Below, piece after piece: positions 9,073-17,033 of a stretch of 64,000 nt of DNA (position 1 is its first letter; each line of letters opens with the position of its first letter). Below the pieces are notes generated by a model that had not been told where the DNA came from, searched no databases, and saw only the letters and a list, made by a program, of their open reading frames with translations. Source of the DNA: Williamsia sp. 1138 (GTDB lineage Bacteria; Actinomycetota; Actinomycetes; Mycobacteriales; Mycobacteriaceae). Position numbers and translations under genes: made by a program. The stretch lies in NCBI RefSeq assembly GCF_002095435.2, contig NZ_MJEJ02000030.1:42020-106019 (forward strand), read 5' to 3'.

Positions 9073-9108
9073 ACGAAGGGCGACACCGTCAGCGGCGCCG
9101 CCCTTCGT
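9073..9108 (-). terminator. Hairpin between the DUF6764 gene and ppk2
   Basis: Perfect 10-bp arms ACGAAGGGCG and CGCCCTTCGT flank a 16-base loop, lying after the DUF6764 stop in its direction of transcription. No long U-tract follows, so it is a candidate terminator or RNA-stabilising hairpin only. Confidence 0.5.
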
Positions 9109-9150
9109 ATGGAAGTGCGGGGGTTTTTCGTGTGCGCCCCCGCCCTGGGT

Positions 9151-9720
9151 TTATTGAGGTCTCGGTGTCGAGAGCCAGATGCCGCCCGAGCCGATGCAGG
9201 CCTGGCCGGTGTTGGAATCGATCGCAGCGGCGAAGCTGCCCGTGCACTGGGCTCCGTATTCGCCGGAGTAGGCAGTGCCACCCCAGCCGGCAACTGCGAG
9301 CGAGGTGCCGCCCTGCCTGGCCTGCGTGATCGCGAGGCCACCCGGACCGGTGGTCACCGAGTATCCCGTGCCGCCGGACACCGCCCCCGACAACGCTGTC
9401 GTACCCGGTTGCAGGTTGATGGCCGTGGCGTTGCCGCCGGTGTTCGACGACGCGACCGCAGTGCCACCACGGCTGTGATCTTCGGCGCGGGCCGTACTAC
9501 CCGGACCGGCCTTCGCCCCGCAGCCGCCTTGGCCGTCTGTCCGGATCACGTTGTGTCCGTTCGCTGCCGTGCAGGTCAACGGATCTGCCGAAGCTGCGCC
9601 ACCGCCGGCGAGACCGGCCAGCGCAAGCGCTCCCGCTCCGACGAGACCCACCACCGCGACCCGGACCGCGGTCCGCTGACGCGTACGAAACACCTTGCGA
9701 ATGAACAACCTTGGTCCCAT
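9151..9720 (-). CDS. Exported Gly/Thr-rich protein, DUF6764-like
   Basis: A 189-residue secreted protein. The start at 9720 gives a twin-basic N-terminus (RLFIRKVFRTRQR), then a hydrophobic Ala/Leu/Gly segment and an AxA cleavage site (ASADP) near residue 45. The mature part begins with a Cys-containing NGHNVIR block and a GGCG motif. Repeated Gly-Gly-Thr-Ala turns follow, suggesting a beta-rich fold with two conserved disulfides. It resembles mycobacterial and Gordonia DUF6764 proteins, which have no known function. The frame is open upstream to 9801, but the signal peptide sets the start. Confidence 0.75.
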   Translation of the reverse strand: MGPRLFIRKVFRTRQRTAVRVAVVGLVGAGALALAGLAGGGAASADPLTCTAANGHNVIRTDGQGGCGAKAGPGSTARAEDHSRGGTAVASSNTGGNATAINLQPGTTALSGAVSGGTGYSVTTGPGGLAITQARQGGTSLAVAGWGGTAYSGEYGAQCTGSFAAAIDSNTGQACIGSGGIWLSTPRPQ

Positions 9721-10064
9721 CGAGATAGAAATGTGCACTGTCCCCCGCGCTCGGCGAAACGGACCGGATCCGGCCGCGACTTCCTCGAGCACCCACGCCA
9801 CCCGGGTTGGCCCGGACGCCGCTCAGGGCTGAGCGTACTCCCGCGCATGTCCTCCGCGCCGTCGTTCGATTGCATCGGTCCGGTCACGAAATCAACCCCG
9901 ACCGAACGCTCCGTCCTCATCGGTCAAAGCCGTTGCCGGAAGGGTCAATTGCGGCGCCGTGGTCCCCCGACCGCTTCGTCCGAATTTCTAGCGTCTGCGA
10001 CACCGGTGTCCACACCTTTCGAACCCGTCTCAGAATCGGTCCTTCTCGGTGTACTTTTTGTTCC
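9721..10064. other. Divergent intergenic region, no gene seen
   Basis: This 344-bp gap separates the outward-running DUF6764 and SRPBCC genes and must carry both promoters. The only palindrome I noticed is CCGGATCCGG at 9764-9773. I see no coding, repeat or RNA element. Confidence 0.4.
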
Positions 10065-10502
10065 ATGCCTGTCAATGCGAAGACCGAGTTCGATATCGAT
10101 GCACCCCCCGCGGTCATCATGGAAATCCTCATGGATATTGAAGCACTCCCCGACTGGTCCGGACCCCACAAGAAGGCCGAGATCGTCGACGAGCACGAAG
10201 ATGGTTCACCCAAGACGGTGAAGCTCGAACTCCAGGCGGTCGGCATGACCGACCACCAGTTGCTCAACTACACCTGGACCGAGAACACCTGCACCTGGGA
10301 CCTCATCGAAGCCGATCAGCTCTCACACCAGCACGGCCAGTACACCGTGACCCCGAAAGGCGAGGGATCGCACATCGCCTTCGAACTCGAGGTCGACCTC
10401 AAGATCAAGCTCCCGGGCCTCATCGTCAAGCAGGCCCAGAAGACCGCGCTCAACACCGCGCAAAAAGGCCTGAAGGAAGAAGCAAAACGCCGGCTCGCTT
10501 AG
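10065..10502 (+). CDS. SRPBCC (START-like) family protein
   Basis: A 145-residue protein with the helix-grip fold of the polyketide cyclase/START superfamily, which binds hydrophobic ligands in a central cavity. Typical features are the N-terminal beta strand plus a short helix (DIDAPPAVIMEILMDIEALP), the LPDW turn, repeated antiparallel strands and a long amphipathic C-terminal helix. It resembles the small mycobacterial family that includes Rv0910-like proteins. The ATG at 10065 is chosen because homologues begin at this strand; the frame is open further upstream. It stands alone between an exported protein and a convergent DUF3263 gene, and the ligand is unknown. Confidence 0.8.
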   Translation: MPVNAKTEFDIDAPPAVIMEILMDIEALPDWSGPHKKAEIVDEHEDGSPKTVKLELQAVGMTDHQLLNYTWTENTCTWDLIEADQLSHQHGQYTVTPKGEGSHIAFELEVDLKIKLPGLIVKQAQKTALNTAQKGLKEEAKRRLA

Positions 10503-10517
10503 GTCCGACTCCGGCGA

Positions 10518-10739
10518 CTACTTCGCCATCCAGAGTCGCCGCCGGACGACGCCGCGCATCTTGTCGACCGCGACAGCTGACAGAGTCTCGGGCGGTTCGG
10601 TGTCGAGCAGATCGTTGATCTTGATGAAGTAATCACGATCGGACATGCCGAACCGCTCGTGGATCTGCTGCGAGGGCCCACCACCCAGCGGGTACCAGCG
10701 GACCTCGAAATCCAGTAGTTCTTGTGCTTCCGGTGACAT
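10518..10739 (-). CDS. DUF3263 protein
   Basis: A 73-residue protein that matches the DUF3263 pattern: an N-terminal helix (LLDFEVRWY), a Gly-rich turn (LGGGPSQQI), a helix-turn-helix-like segment (ERFGMSDRDYFIKINDLL), and a basic C-terminal helix (VVRRRLW). The start at 10739 is supported by an AAGGGGG ribosome binding site 6-7 bases upstream. The family is confined to actinobacteria and is often considered DNA-binding, but its function is unproven. It converges with the SRPBCC gene with a 15-bp gap. Confidence 0.8.
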   Translation of the reverse strand: MSPEAQELLDFEVRWYPLGGGPSQQIHERFGMSDRDYFIKINDLLDTEPPETLSAVAVDKMRGVVRRRLWMAK

Positions 10740-10918
10740 GGCAACCCCCTTCGGGCAAGTGACTGATGTCACCCAGCGTAGCGCGCCGGGGCAACGCTGC
10801 CGCCACTAGGAATCACGGCAATTCTAGAGTGGGTCGATTCGTCCGATTTGGCCAAGTGTCAAGTGCCACCGGGCAGCCGACACCGACCGAGCGCATGCGG
10901 ACAGGCCGCGCTGCACGA

Positions 10919-11359
10919 TCAGACCGGGTCCGACACCTGCCCGTAGACGTGGTCGGCGTGGAGGCGGATCACGAGCCGTTGATCGGAGACCAGGGCCCGG
11001 GCGTATTCGTCCCAATCCGGATGCTCACCGAGGATGTCTCGGTAGACGTCGATGAGCTCCGACACCGTGTCGTCGTCCCGCGTCTGCGCTGCGACCGGGC
11101 TGAGCTCCACGCGTCCCTCGGCGACCACGTACGACCAGCCGTCGGCACTACTGACGTGGATGCTGGCCCGGGGGTCGCGACGGAGGTTCGCCACCTTCGC
11201 ACGGCTCGCGGTGACCGAGATTCGGAACAACCGCGCCCGTGGGTCGAAGGCATAACTGATCGTCGACAGCTGCGGCACCCCGCTGTGCCGGATGGTGGCC
11301 AGGGTGCCGCGGGTGTGTTCGGTGACGAACTCGATGAGAGCAGCATCTTCGGTGGACAT
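10919..11359 (-). CDS. PPOX-class F420-dependent enzyme
   Basis: A 146-residue flavin/deazaflavin-binding split-barrel protein of the pyridoxamine 5'-phosphate oxidase class. Characteristic elements are GTLATIRHSGVPQLSTISY at the start of the barrel, the Arg-rich RAKVANLRRDP turn, SIHV, and a C-terminal region containing YARALVSDQRLVIRL. Such actinobacterial proteins usually bind F420 and reduce enone-type or biliverdin-like substrates. The internal Met at 11359 is preferred because homologues begin a few residues before the first helix. The substrate cannot be told from sequence. Confidence 0.82.
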   Translation of the reverse strand: MSTEDAALIEFVTEHTRGTLATIRHSGVPQLSTISYAFDPRARLFRISVTASRAKVANLRRDPRASIHVSSADGWSYVVAEGRVELSPVAAQTRDDDTVSELIDVYRDILGEHPDWDEYARALVSDQRLVIRLHADHVYGQVSDPV

Positions 11360-11553
11360 GATCCGACTATCGCGGTGCCGGCCCATCCTGGCAAGTCGCC
11401 GACGACCCCGCGGCCAGAATCAACCTGACCGCAACCATTCTCGGACCCGGTACGCCCGTCCTACTCTGACCGGCAGATGTCCCACCGGACCGGCCGAGCC
11501 CCGCCAGGTCTCGAGCGCCGAACGGTGGACCGCCACCCCGTCAGGAGTTCACC

Positions 11554-13149
11554 GTGTCCGCACCTCTGGAGTTGTCCACCGATGTACTCGTGATCGGCGG
11601 TGGACCTGCCGCCACCTGGGCAGCCCTACATGCCCGCGAGAGTGGCGCGGACGTGGTCCTGGTCGACAAAGGCTACTGCGGGACCAGCGGCGCAACGGCG
11701 CCATCGGGCACCGGGGTTTGGTACGTGGCGCCCGATCCGGAGAAGCGAAGCGCGGCCAAAGCGAGCAGGGAAACACTCGGTGGCCATCTCGCGGACCACC
11801 ATTGGATGGATCGGGTTCTCGCGCAGACGTTCACGAACATGGAACGCCTCGGTACCGAAGGGCGCTACCCGTTCCCGATCGACCCGGCCACCGGTGCGCA
11901 GGACCGTACGGGCGTGCAGGGCCCCGAATACATGCGCCGGATGCGGGCGTGGATCCAGCGGGCCGGCGTACGGATCCTCGACCATTCACCCGCCCTCGAA
12001 CTGCTCGTCGAGACCGACGGATCTGTCCGCGGCGCTGCCGGATACCAGCGGCACGAGAATCGGGACTACACGATCCTCGCCGGCGCGGTGGTGCTCGCCA
12101 GCGGCGGGTGCGCATTCCTGTCCCGGGCGCTTGGCACCAACGTGAACACCGGTGACGGTGCACTGATGGCCGCCGAGGTCGGTGCGGAGTTCTCCGGGAT
12201 GGAGTTCTCCAACGCCTACGGCATCGTTCCGGCCGGATCCACCGTGACCAAGACCGCCTATTACGGCTACGCCACGTTCTTCCACGGTGACGGCCGGATT
12301 GTGGAGGGTACCGGTTCCACCAAGGGCCGGTCGGTGATCGCCAGGACGCTGTTGCAGGAGAAAGTCTTTGCCCAGCTGGACCGGGCGACCCCGGACGTGC
12401 AGCGGCAGATGCGGATGGGACAGCCCAACTTCTTCTTGCAGTTCGACCGCCGTGGTATCAATCCGTTCACCGACAGGTTCGAGGTCGACCTGCTGGCCGA
12501 GGGCACAGTCCGCGGGACCGGCGGCATCAACATCGTCGACGACAGCTGCCGGGCGACGGTGCCCGGCCTGTTCGCGGCCGGCGACGTCGCCACCCGGGAG
12601 CGCATCTGCGGCGGATTCACCGGCGGGGGCAGCCACAATTCGGCATGGGCGATGTCGTCGGGCACCTGGGCCGGTGCCGGTGCGGCCCGTCATGCCCGGC
12701 AGGTGAAAAAAGTGACGGCGATCGATGTCATCGGAGCCGGCCGCGCCGGTCTGCGACCCGAGGGCAGGCAGGCCGTGTCCGCCCAGGACGTGGTCGCCGC
12801 TGCCCAGGCCCAACTGCTCCCCTTCGAGAAGAACTACCTCCGCAGCGGAGACCGGTTGACCGCGGCGGCCGACGAACTCGACCACCTGTGGATCGACCTG
12901 TCCGCCGGGCTGGCTCCCACGGGCGGTATCGATCGGATCCGTTCCCGGCAGGCCGCCGCCATGACCGCAGTCGGTCGCTGGATGTACCGATCGGCATTGT
13001 TGCGCACCGAATCTCGTGGCATGAGCAAGCGCGACGATCATCCCGACCTGGATCCGCGCCAGCATCATCACATCCTCACCGGCGGCCTCGACCACGTCTG
13101 GACCGCGACCAGCCCCGCCGAGACAGTCCTGCTGGCACACGCCTCATGA
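11554..13149 (+). CDS. FAD-dependent oxidoreductase, fumarate/APS-reductase-like flavoprotein
   Basis: A 531-residue flavoprotein. The N-terminal Rossmann motif VLVIGGGPAATWAALHA is followed by an acidic ribose-binding residue. The TSGATAPSGTGVW segment resembles the FAD-binding loop of succinate/fumarate reductase, and GLFAAGDVA with GGFTGGGSHNSAWAM forms the second dinucleotide motif. A helical C-terminal domain follows, as in adenylylsulfate reductase alpha and fumarate reductase subunits. An AGGAG site precedes the GTG start. The next gene, overlapping by 4 bp, is a 2x[4Fe-4S] ferredoxin, which matches the alpha/beta layout of APS reductase. The true substrate is unknown; reduction or oxidation of a sulfur or carboxylate compound is an inference. 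Confidence 0.82.
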   Translation: MSAPLELSTDVLVIGGGPAATWAALHARESGADVVLVDKGYCGTSGATAPSGTGVWYVAPDPEKRSAAKASRETLGGHLADHHWMDRVLAQTFTNMERLGTEGRYPFPIDPATGAQDRTGVQGPEYMRRMRAWIQRAGVRILDHSPALELLVETDGSVRGAAGYQRHENRDYTILAGAVVLASGGCAFLSRALGTNVNTGDGALMAAEVGAEFSGMEFSNAYGIVPAGSTVTKTAYYGYATFFHGDGRIVEGTGSTKGRSVIARTLLQEKVFAQLDRATPDVQRQMRMGQPNFFLQFDRRGINPFTDRFEVDLLAEGTVRGTGGINIVDDSCRATVPGLFAAGDVATRERICGGFTGGGSHNSAWAMSSGTWAGAGAARHARQVKKVTAIDVIGAGRAGLRPEGRQAVSAQDVVAAAQAQLLPFEKNYLRSGDRLTAAADELDHLWIDLSAGLAPTGGIDRIRSRQAAAMTAVGRWMYRSALLRTESRGMSKRDDHPDLDPRQHHHILTGGLDHVWTATSPAETVLLAHAS

Positions 13150-13487
13150 TCGAACTGGTCTTGGCGCAGGCCTGCATCGGATGCGACAAATGCATCGAGG
13201 CCTGCCCCACGGATGTCTTCGACCGCGGGCAGGACGGCGTTCCGGAGATCGCCCGGCAGAGCGACTGCCAGACGTGCTTCATGTGCGAGGCCTACTGCCC
13301 CACCGATGCGCTCTATGTGTCACCGGAATCCGCGCCGCTGCGTGATCGATCGGTGCTCGCCGACGCCGCCGTGGGGTCCTACCGGGAAAAGCTCGGCTGG
13401 GGTAAGGGCCGCACCGTGGGCAGCCTTCTCGCGGTGGGACCTCCGATCCCGCACGGCGACCAGCCCCCACGACTCCCACCCACCTGA
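13146..13487 (+). CDS. 2x[4Fe-4S] ferredoxin, partner of the flavoprotein
   Basis: A 113-residue electron carrier with two classical cluster motifs: CIGCDKCIEACP near residue 10 and CQTCFMCEAYCP near residue 45. A basic and Gly/Pro-rich C-terminal tail of about 50 residues follows, and is longer than in plain bacterial ferredoxins. Its ATG overlaps the flavoprotein stop (ATGA), so the two are translated together and probably form one heterodimer, as in adenylylsulfate reductase AB. A 17-bp-arm hairpin two bases after the stop ends the operon. Confidence 0.88.
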   Translation: MIELVLAQACIGCDKCIEACPTDVFDRGQDGVPEIARQSDCQTCFMCEAYCPTDALYVSPESAPLRDRSVLADAAVGSYREKLGWGKGRTVGSLLAVGPPIPHGDQPPRLPPT

Positions 13488-13488
13488 A

Positions 13489-13528
13489 TTCGCGCCGCCC
13501 ACCCGGAATTTCGGGTGGGCGGCGCGAA
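13489..13528. terminator. Strong bidirectional hairpin between convergent genes
   Basis: Perfect 17-bp arms (TTCGCGCC through CCCG, then the complement) flank a 6-base loop, immediately after the ferredoxin stop and before the end of the convergent aldo/keto reductase gene. It probably terminates transcription in both directions. Confidence 0.75.
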
Positions 13529-13571
13529 ATCGGGTGGGCGAGCGAGCTGTCAACGGCGCATGAACCGGGGA

Positions 13572-14453
13572 TTACTCGGGTGCGCCGAGGTTCATCTCGT
13601 CGGGATGGATGCCGACGCGGACCCCGTCGTCGAGGGTGGCGATCTCCTGCAGGTCGGCGTCGGTCAGGTCGAATCCGAAGACGTCGATATTCTGGGCGAT
13701 CCGCTCCGGGTTCACCGACTTCGGGATGACGATCAGACCGTTCGAGAGGTGCCAGCGGATGAGCACCTGGGCGGGTGACTTGCCATGGCGCTCTGCGATA
13801 CCGGCAATCACCGGATCGGACAACAGGGTGTTCGGCTTGGACGCCTTGCCCCATCCCGAGTTGCTGGTGCCGCCCAGTGGACTCCATGATTCCACCGCGA
13901 TGCCGTGCTTTCCCGCGACTTCCCGGATCGCATGCTGGGTCAGGTGCGGATGCAGCTCGACCTGGTCGACGGCGGGCAGTGTGCCACCGCGGTCGACCAG
14001 AAGCTGCAGGTGGTGGGGCTCGAAATTGCAGACACCGATGGCCTTGGCCCGGCCCGACTCGGCGATCGCCTCCAGGGCGTCCCACGTCCGGAGCAATCGT
14101 TCGTCGTTCTGTAGCGGCCAATGGATCAGATACAGGTCGACATAGTCGAGGCCGAGGAGCGACAGGCTCTTGTCGAACGCCGCCTGGGCGGGCTCGAAGC
14201 CCTGGTCGGCGTTCCAGAGCTTGGTGGTGACGTAGAGATCTTCCCTGGCGACCGAGGTGGCTGCCAGAGCTCGGCCGACACCCTCCTCGTTGCCGTACGC
14301 TGCCGCGGTATCGATGTGCCGGTAGCCCGCGTCGTCGATCGCCGAGAGCACCGCACGCTCGGTCTCGTCGTTGGTGGCTTGCCAAACCCCGAGTCCCAGT
14401 TGCGGAATGGAGGTGCCGGAGTTCAGTTCGACTGCAGGTACGTCTGTGGTCAT
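13572..14453 (-). CDS. Aldo/keto reductase (2,5-diketogluconate reductase type)
   Basis: NADPH-dependent carbonyl reductase with a TIM-barrel fold. The catalytic tetrad is visible: Asp and Tyr in HIDTAAAYGNE, Lys in VTTKLW, and His in LIHWP. The NADP-binding IPKSVNPERIAQN segment is near the C-terminus. At 293 residues it has the usual length of bacterial AKR5-type enzymes. The substrate range of this group is wide, so no specific pathway is assigned. It lies between a bidirectional terminator and a WhiB gene on the same strand with a 45-bp gap. Confidence 0.9.
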   Translation of the reverse strand: MTTDVPAVELNSGTSIPQLGLGVWQATNDETERAVLSAIDDAGYRHIDTAAAYGNEEGVGRALAATSVAREDLYVTTKLWNADQGFEPAQAAFDKSLSLLGLDYVDLYLIHWPLQNDERLLRTWDALEAIAESGRAKAIGVCNFEPHHLQLLVDRGGTLPAVDQVELHPHLTQHAIREVAGKHGIAVESWSPLGGTSNSGWGKASKPNTLLSDPVIAGIAERHGKSPAQVLIRWHLSNGLIVIPKSVNPERIAQNIDVFGFDLTDADLQEIATLDDGVRVGIHPDEMNLGAPE

Positions 14454-14498
14454 GACTTCAGCGTACGGGCCGCGATGTCGGCGGGTTGCCGGAACAGC

Positions 14499-14786
14499 TC
14501 AGGCGGAGCGGATCCGCGAGCTCAGATCGGCGAGTTCGTCGACCGTCAAACCTCCCCAGATCCCGTGTTTCTCGCCGAAGGTCTCCGCGTGTTCTCGGCA
14601 TTGCCTGACGACCGGGCACGTTGCGCACAGCGATTTCGCCTCCGCTTCACGACGTCGACGCGCGGTCGCGGACTCACGTCCGGACGGGGTGAAGAACACA
14701 TCCCAATCGATGCCGGCGTCGCGACAGGTTCCGTGCACTCGCCAATCCCATCCCACCGCACCGGTTTCCGGACCGAAGGCCGCCAT
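14499..14786 (-). CDS. WhiB-family transcriptional regulator
   Basis: A 95-residue iron-sulfur regulator. Four cysteines follow the WhiB pattern: one in GTCRD, then LCATCPVVRQC (CxxCxxxxxC). A GIWGGL turn and a short basic C-terminal segment follow. WhiB proteins bind a [4Fe-4S] cluster that senses oxygen or NO and usually act through the principal sigma factor. I start it at the ATG at 14786 (a GTG three codons upstream is equally possible), because the open frame upstream of this has no family similarity. It lies between the reductase and a GNAT gene, all on one strand. The subclass is not assigned. Confidence 0.88.
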   Translation of the reverse strand: MAAFGPETGAVGWDWRVHGTCRDAGIDWDVFFTPSGRESATARRRREAEAKSLCATCPVVRQCREHAETFGEKHGIWGGLTVDELADLSSRIRSA

Positions 14787-14979
14787 CGCGATCACCCACT
14801 CCTGTATTCGACCATGCCTGCCACCAGAGCTTCTCTCATCGCAGCGTCCGGGCGTAGCTTTGGTGTCGGACAGAATCGAATGCTTGACAAACACGAACCG
14901 TCAATCCCGGACACCCGCCCTGAACACTCCTCAACAACTGTGCGTCACAGAGGTTTTCGCTCCGATCGCACGAGCCACT

Positions 14980-15483
14980 TCAGGCGGAGGCCGCCAGCGA
15001 GCATCCGGCGGCGATGTCTTTTTCGAAACGGTGGAGGCCGATCTCGTCGGCATCGCGGCCCGTGTCGTACAACGGTCGGTAGCCCGCGGCGCGATAGAGG
15101 CTGTGCGCCTCGGGTTGCCGCGGACCGGTCGTCAGCACGACCCGCCGGTAACCGTGGCCCGCGATGTCGGCTTCGAGATCGGCGAGCACCCGCCGCGCGA
15201 GTCCTTGGCGACGGAACTTCGACGCGGTCCAGATCCGCTTCAGTTCGACGGTCTGTTCATCGACGGGGCGGTAGGTGCCTCCGGCGACCGCGACACCTTC
15301 TGCCACCACCACCAGAAAGGACCCGTCTCGGTCGACGGACTGCTTGGTCAGCTTCGAAAACCAGTTGCACGACGTGCCGCCGTAGCGGTGGCTGTATTCG
15401 ATGGCGAGCTCGGAGAGCACTGTCCTGGCCAGGGCATCATTCGGACGCACCCGCACCAGCACGAGAGAGTCGGCGCGTGTCAT
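14980..15483 (-). CDS. GNAT N-acetyltransferase
   Basis: A 167-residue acetyl-CoA-dependent transferase of the GNAT fold. The acetyl-CoA-binding motif A is RRQGLARRVLADLEADI, preceded by the strand VELKRIWTASKF and followed by VVLTTGPRQPEAHSLYRAAGY (motif B, with the conserved Tyr). Its ATG overlaps the stop of a 48-codon ORF (ATGA), so it is translationally coupled to that small gene. The luciferase-like monooxygenase pair diverges from this unit. Substrate unknown; free amines or amino acids are typical. Confidence 0.82.
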   Translation of the reverse strand: MTRADSLVLVRVRPNDALARTVLSELAIEYSHRYGGTSCNWFSKLTKQSVDRDGSFLVVVAEGVAVAGGTYRPVDEQTVELKRIWTASKFRRQGLARRVLADLEADIAGHGYRRVVLTTGPRQPEAHSLYRAAGYRPLYDTGRDADEIGLHRFEKDIAAGCSLAASA

Positions 15484-15626
15484 CGCACACCGTCGCTGTC
15501 CTGAGTGGCTACCGCGGCGTGCCCGCAACGCTCGATCATCGGTAGGGCAGGCGGCGCCTCGGGGTGCACGGCGGCGGCGGCCATCAGCAGATGGTCGACC
15601 GACATCAGCGTGGTGAACAGTGACAT
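15480..15626 (-). CDS. Small ORF coupled to the GNAT gene
   Basis: A 48-residue ORF running from ATG 15626 to a TGA that overlaps the GNAT start. A GGGAG ribosome binding site lies about 6 bases upstream. The peptide has a hydrophobic, Met/Ala/Leu-rich first half, then Pro-rich residues and one cysteine near the end (IERCGHAAV). I do not recognise it. It may be a real small protein or a leader that sets GNAT translation. It is the first ORF after the divergent promoter region shared with the monooxygenase genes. Confidence 0.5.
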   Translation of the reverse strand: MSLFTTLMSVDHLLMAAAAVHPEAPPALPMIERCGHAAVATQDSDGVR

Positions 15627-15812
15627 GCGGCAGCTCCCGGTTGAGTGTTCTCTCCATTGAGCACCCGAACTGCCGCCCCGGCGAGGGTTAGATTCACGCT
15701 GATCCGAGCCCGGCCGCTGCGGAATCTTCACCCGCGCACGGGGCGTTGTCAGCCTGAGGTGGGAGTTCGAATTCTCGCCGGCCCCGCCGAACCACACCAC
15801 AGGAGATGAATG

Positions 15813-17033
15813 ATGCCGACATCTGACCAGGTCCATCTGGCGATCGCGCTGGACGGCGCGGGGTGGCATCCCGCCGCGTGGCGCGAGCAGAACGCCGAAC
15901 CGGACCGCTTGCTCTCGCCGCGCTACTGGGGCGAACTCGTCGCGGAGGCCGAACGCGGTCTCGCCGACTTCGTGACGATCGAAGATTCCTTCGGGCTGCG
16001 GTCTGCCACGCTCGAGGGTCTGCAACCGCGCACCGACCTCGTCAGTGGGCGTCTCGATTCCGTTCTCATCGCGGCCCGAGTCGCGCCGGCGAGCACACAC
16101 ATCGGGATCATCCCGACAGCCGTGGTGACGCACACCGAACCGTTCCACCTGTCGAAGGCGATCGCGACGCTCGATTACGTCAGCAAAGGCCGGGGCGGGG
16201 TCAGGCTCCAGGTCTCGGCGCAGCCGCATGAGGCGGCTCTGCTCGGACGCCGAGAGTTCCCCCGGCTCGACAGAGCCGACCTCGCGGGCCCGACCGCGCA
16301 GGCGCTCATCGCCGACCTCTTCGAGGAAGCCGGCGACTACGCCGAGGTCCTACGGCGCCTCTGGGACAGTTGGGAAGACGACGCCGAGATTCGCGACAAG
16401 GCCACCGGGCGATTCGTCGACCGCGACAAGCTGCACTACATCGGTTTCGAGGGCCGCTTCTTCAGCGTGCGCGGGCCATCGATCACCCCGCGCCCACCCC
16501 AGGGCCAGCCGATCATCGCCGCGCTGGGCCATCAGCAGATCCCGTTCGAACTGATCGCCGCGTCCACCGACCTCGGATTCATCACCCCCACCGACCCGGC
16601 CGACGCGACATCCATCGTCGGCAAGATCCGCGATGCGCAGCTAGGGGCGGGCCGCGGCGACGACACCGTCCACGTCTTCGCCGATCTCGTCGTGTTCCTC
16701 GCCGGGTCCGATTCCGAGGCAGCGAGTCGCAAGTCGCGGCTCGACGAGCGCGCGGGCGCCGAGTACACCAGTGACGCCCAGATCTTCGTCGGCACCGCAG
16801 CCGGTCTGGCCGACCGGATCGAAGAACTCGAGGCCGCAGGTGTCACCGGCATCCGACTGCGACCCGGAGCGATTCCGGACGACCTCCGAGCCATCACGTC
16901 GGCACTCGTCCCGGAGCTGCAGCGCCGCGGCCTCTTCCGTACCGGGTACGCCGGTACGACGTTGCGCGAGAACCTCGGCCTCACCCGGCCCGCCAACCGT
17001 TACGCAGGAGCACAGGAGCTGATCAACCGATGA
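15813..17033 (+). CDS. LLM-class flavin-dependent monooxygenase (first of a pair)
   Basis: A 406-residue bacterial-luciferase-like enzyme using reduced FMN and O2. It shows the family's early acidic residues (VTIEDSFGL), the HIGIIPTAVVTHTEPFHLSKAIATLD block, the SKGRGGVRLQVSAQ segment, and the VDRDKLHYIGFEGRFFSVRGP region typical of the NtaA/SnaA/DszA subgroup. Two adjacent ATGs are present; 15813 has the better spacing (7 bases) to AGGAG. Its stop overlaps the ATG of a second, related enzyme. Members commonly desulfonate or desulfurise small organics or oxidise chelators. The separate flavin reductase they need is not seen nearby. Confidence 0.85.
   Translation: MPTSDQVHLAIALDGAGWHPAAWREQNAEPDRLLSPRYWGELVAEAERGLADFVTIEDSFGLRSATLEGLQPRTDLVSGRLDSVLIAARVAPASTHIGIIPTAVVTHTEPFHLSKAIATLDYVSKGRGGVRLQVSAQPHEAALLGRREFPRLDRADLAGPTAQALIADLFEEAGDYAEVLRRLWDSWEDDAEIRDKATGRFVDRDKLHYIGFEGRFFSVRGPSITPRPPQGQPIIAALGHQQIPFELIAASTDLGFITPTDPADATSIVGKIRDAQLGAGRGDDTVHVFADLVVFLAGSDSEAASRKSRLDERAGAEYTSDAQIFVGTAAGLADRIEELEAAGVTGIRLRPGAIPDDLRAITSALVPELQRRGLFRTGYAGTTLRENLGLTRPANRYAGAQELINR

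Noticed and set aside
9073..9108. Hairpin as a riboswitch for ppk2
   Set aside because: Only one simple stem, located 80 bases upstream of ppk2 but directly after another gene. A terminator is the simpler reading.
15480..16229. 241-codon-class extension of the small ORF across the divergent promoter
   Set aside because: It would run antisense through the monooxygenase gene. The good ribosome binding site is at the internal ATG at 15626.
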